A stretch of DNA of 28,330 nucleotides from Actinomycetota bacterium (GTDB lineage Bacteria; Actinomycetota; Aquicultoria; Aquicultorales; Aquicultoraceae). Both the position numbers and the translations under genes were made by a program. Shown in pieces: positions 28,313 through 28,330 of this stretch. Position 1 is the stretch's first letter, and every line of letters begins with the position of its first letter. The notes under the pieces were generated by a model. It saw only the letters and a list, made by a program, of their open reading frames with translations. It had not been told where the DNA came from and did not search any database. The DNA is taken from the NCBI GenBank assembly GCA_030017355.1, contig JASEIR010000005.1, positions 1 to 28,330 on the forward strand. Reading direction: 5' to 3'.

Positions 28313-28330
28313 GCCTTTATTGCGCCTCTT

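Larger units (their letters stand above)
27942..28330. other. Long 5' region of the propeller gene and window edge
   Basis: No confident gene in these 389 bp. On the minus strand it contains a consensus-like sigma-70 promoter (28202-28230), a leader of about 255 nt with an isolated AAGGAGG at 28050-28056, and beyond the promoter a terminator-like hairpin (28266-28312) that probably ends a gene outside the window. A 23-codon frame (28048-27977, TTG start) begins one base after the SD; that spacing is too short for confident translation. Confidence 0.6.

Overview
This window is the replication-origin region of a bacterial chromosome followed by a cell-envelope region. The order dnaA - dnaN - S4 protein (YaaA/RlbA type) - recF - dciA - gyrB - gyrA is the classical Gram-positive oriC order. 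The DNA is AT-rich, many genes start with TTG or GTG behind a good Shine-Dalgarno (SD) sequence, and the envelope genes are of Gram-positive or actinobacterial type (fused Wzz/BY-kinase, LCP protein, DUF4012 protein, sortase, LPxTG proteins; no LPS genes). My best guess is a deep-branching, probably anaerobic, low-GC actinobacterium. A Clostridia-like Firmicute cannot be excluded from the sequence alone.

Layout. (1) 1-5270: a GHKL-ATPase/winged-helix protein directly upstream of dnaA; a 175-bp dnaA-dnaN gap with DnaA-box-like sites and a clear DnaA-trio array (probable unwinding site); then the tightly packed dnaN-S4-recF-dciA operon. (2) 5270-11750: gyrB, gyrA, archease and RtcB RNA ligase on one strand. 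(3) 11750-13610: a 75-aa protein converging on a STAS anti-anti-sigma protein, a 119-aa unknown protein with a strong sigma-70 promoter, and a bifunctional-nuclease (DUF151) protein. (4) 13880-23160: a surface-polysaccharide region with DUF4012 protein, PHP-type tyrosine phosphatase, family-39 glycosyltransferase, LCP ligase, Wzz/BY-kinase and O-antigen-ligase-like polymerase, interspersed with free-standing tRNA-Ile(GAU) and tRNA-Ala(UGC) genes. (5) 23220-23980: a two-gene operon (DUF5674 plus a small partner). (6) 24100-26350: two paralogous small LPxTG proteins and a class-E-like sortase. (7) 26610-28230: a secreted beta-propeller protein with one C-terminal CXXCH haem motif, behind a strong promoter and a leader of about 255 nt.

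Main observation. Promoter-like sites of the sigma-B/sigma-F type (GTTTAA - N13-14 - GGGTAA) lie upstream of five separate genes: the 75-aa protein, the STAS protein, the Wzz/BY-kinase operon and both LPxTG genes. A weaker sixth lies upstream of the sortase. The two LPxTG genes also share a conserved block of about 170 bp around and upstream of this promoter, so gene and control region were duplicated together. This suggests an alternative-sigma regulon linking a partner-switching protein to capsule synthesis and sortase-anchored surface proteins. The ordinary housekeeping genes instead have recognisable sigma-70 promoters where any promoter is visible.
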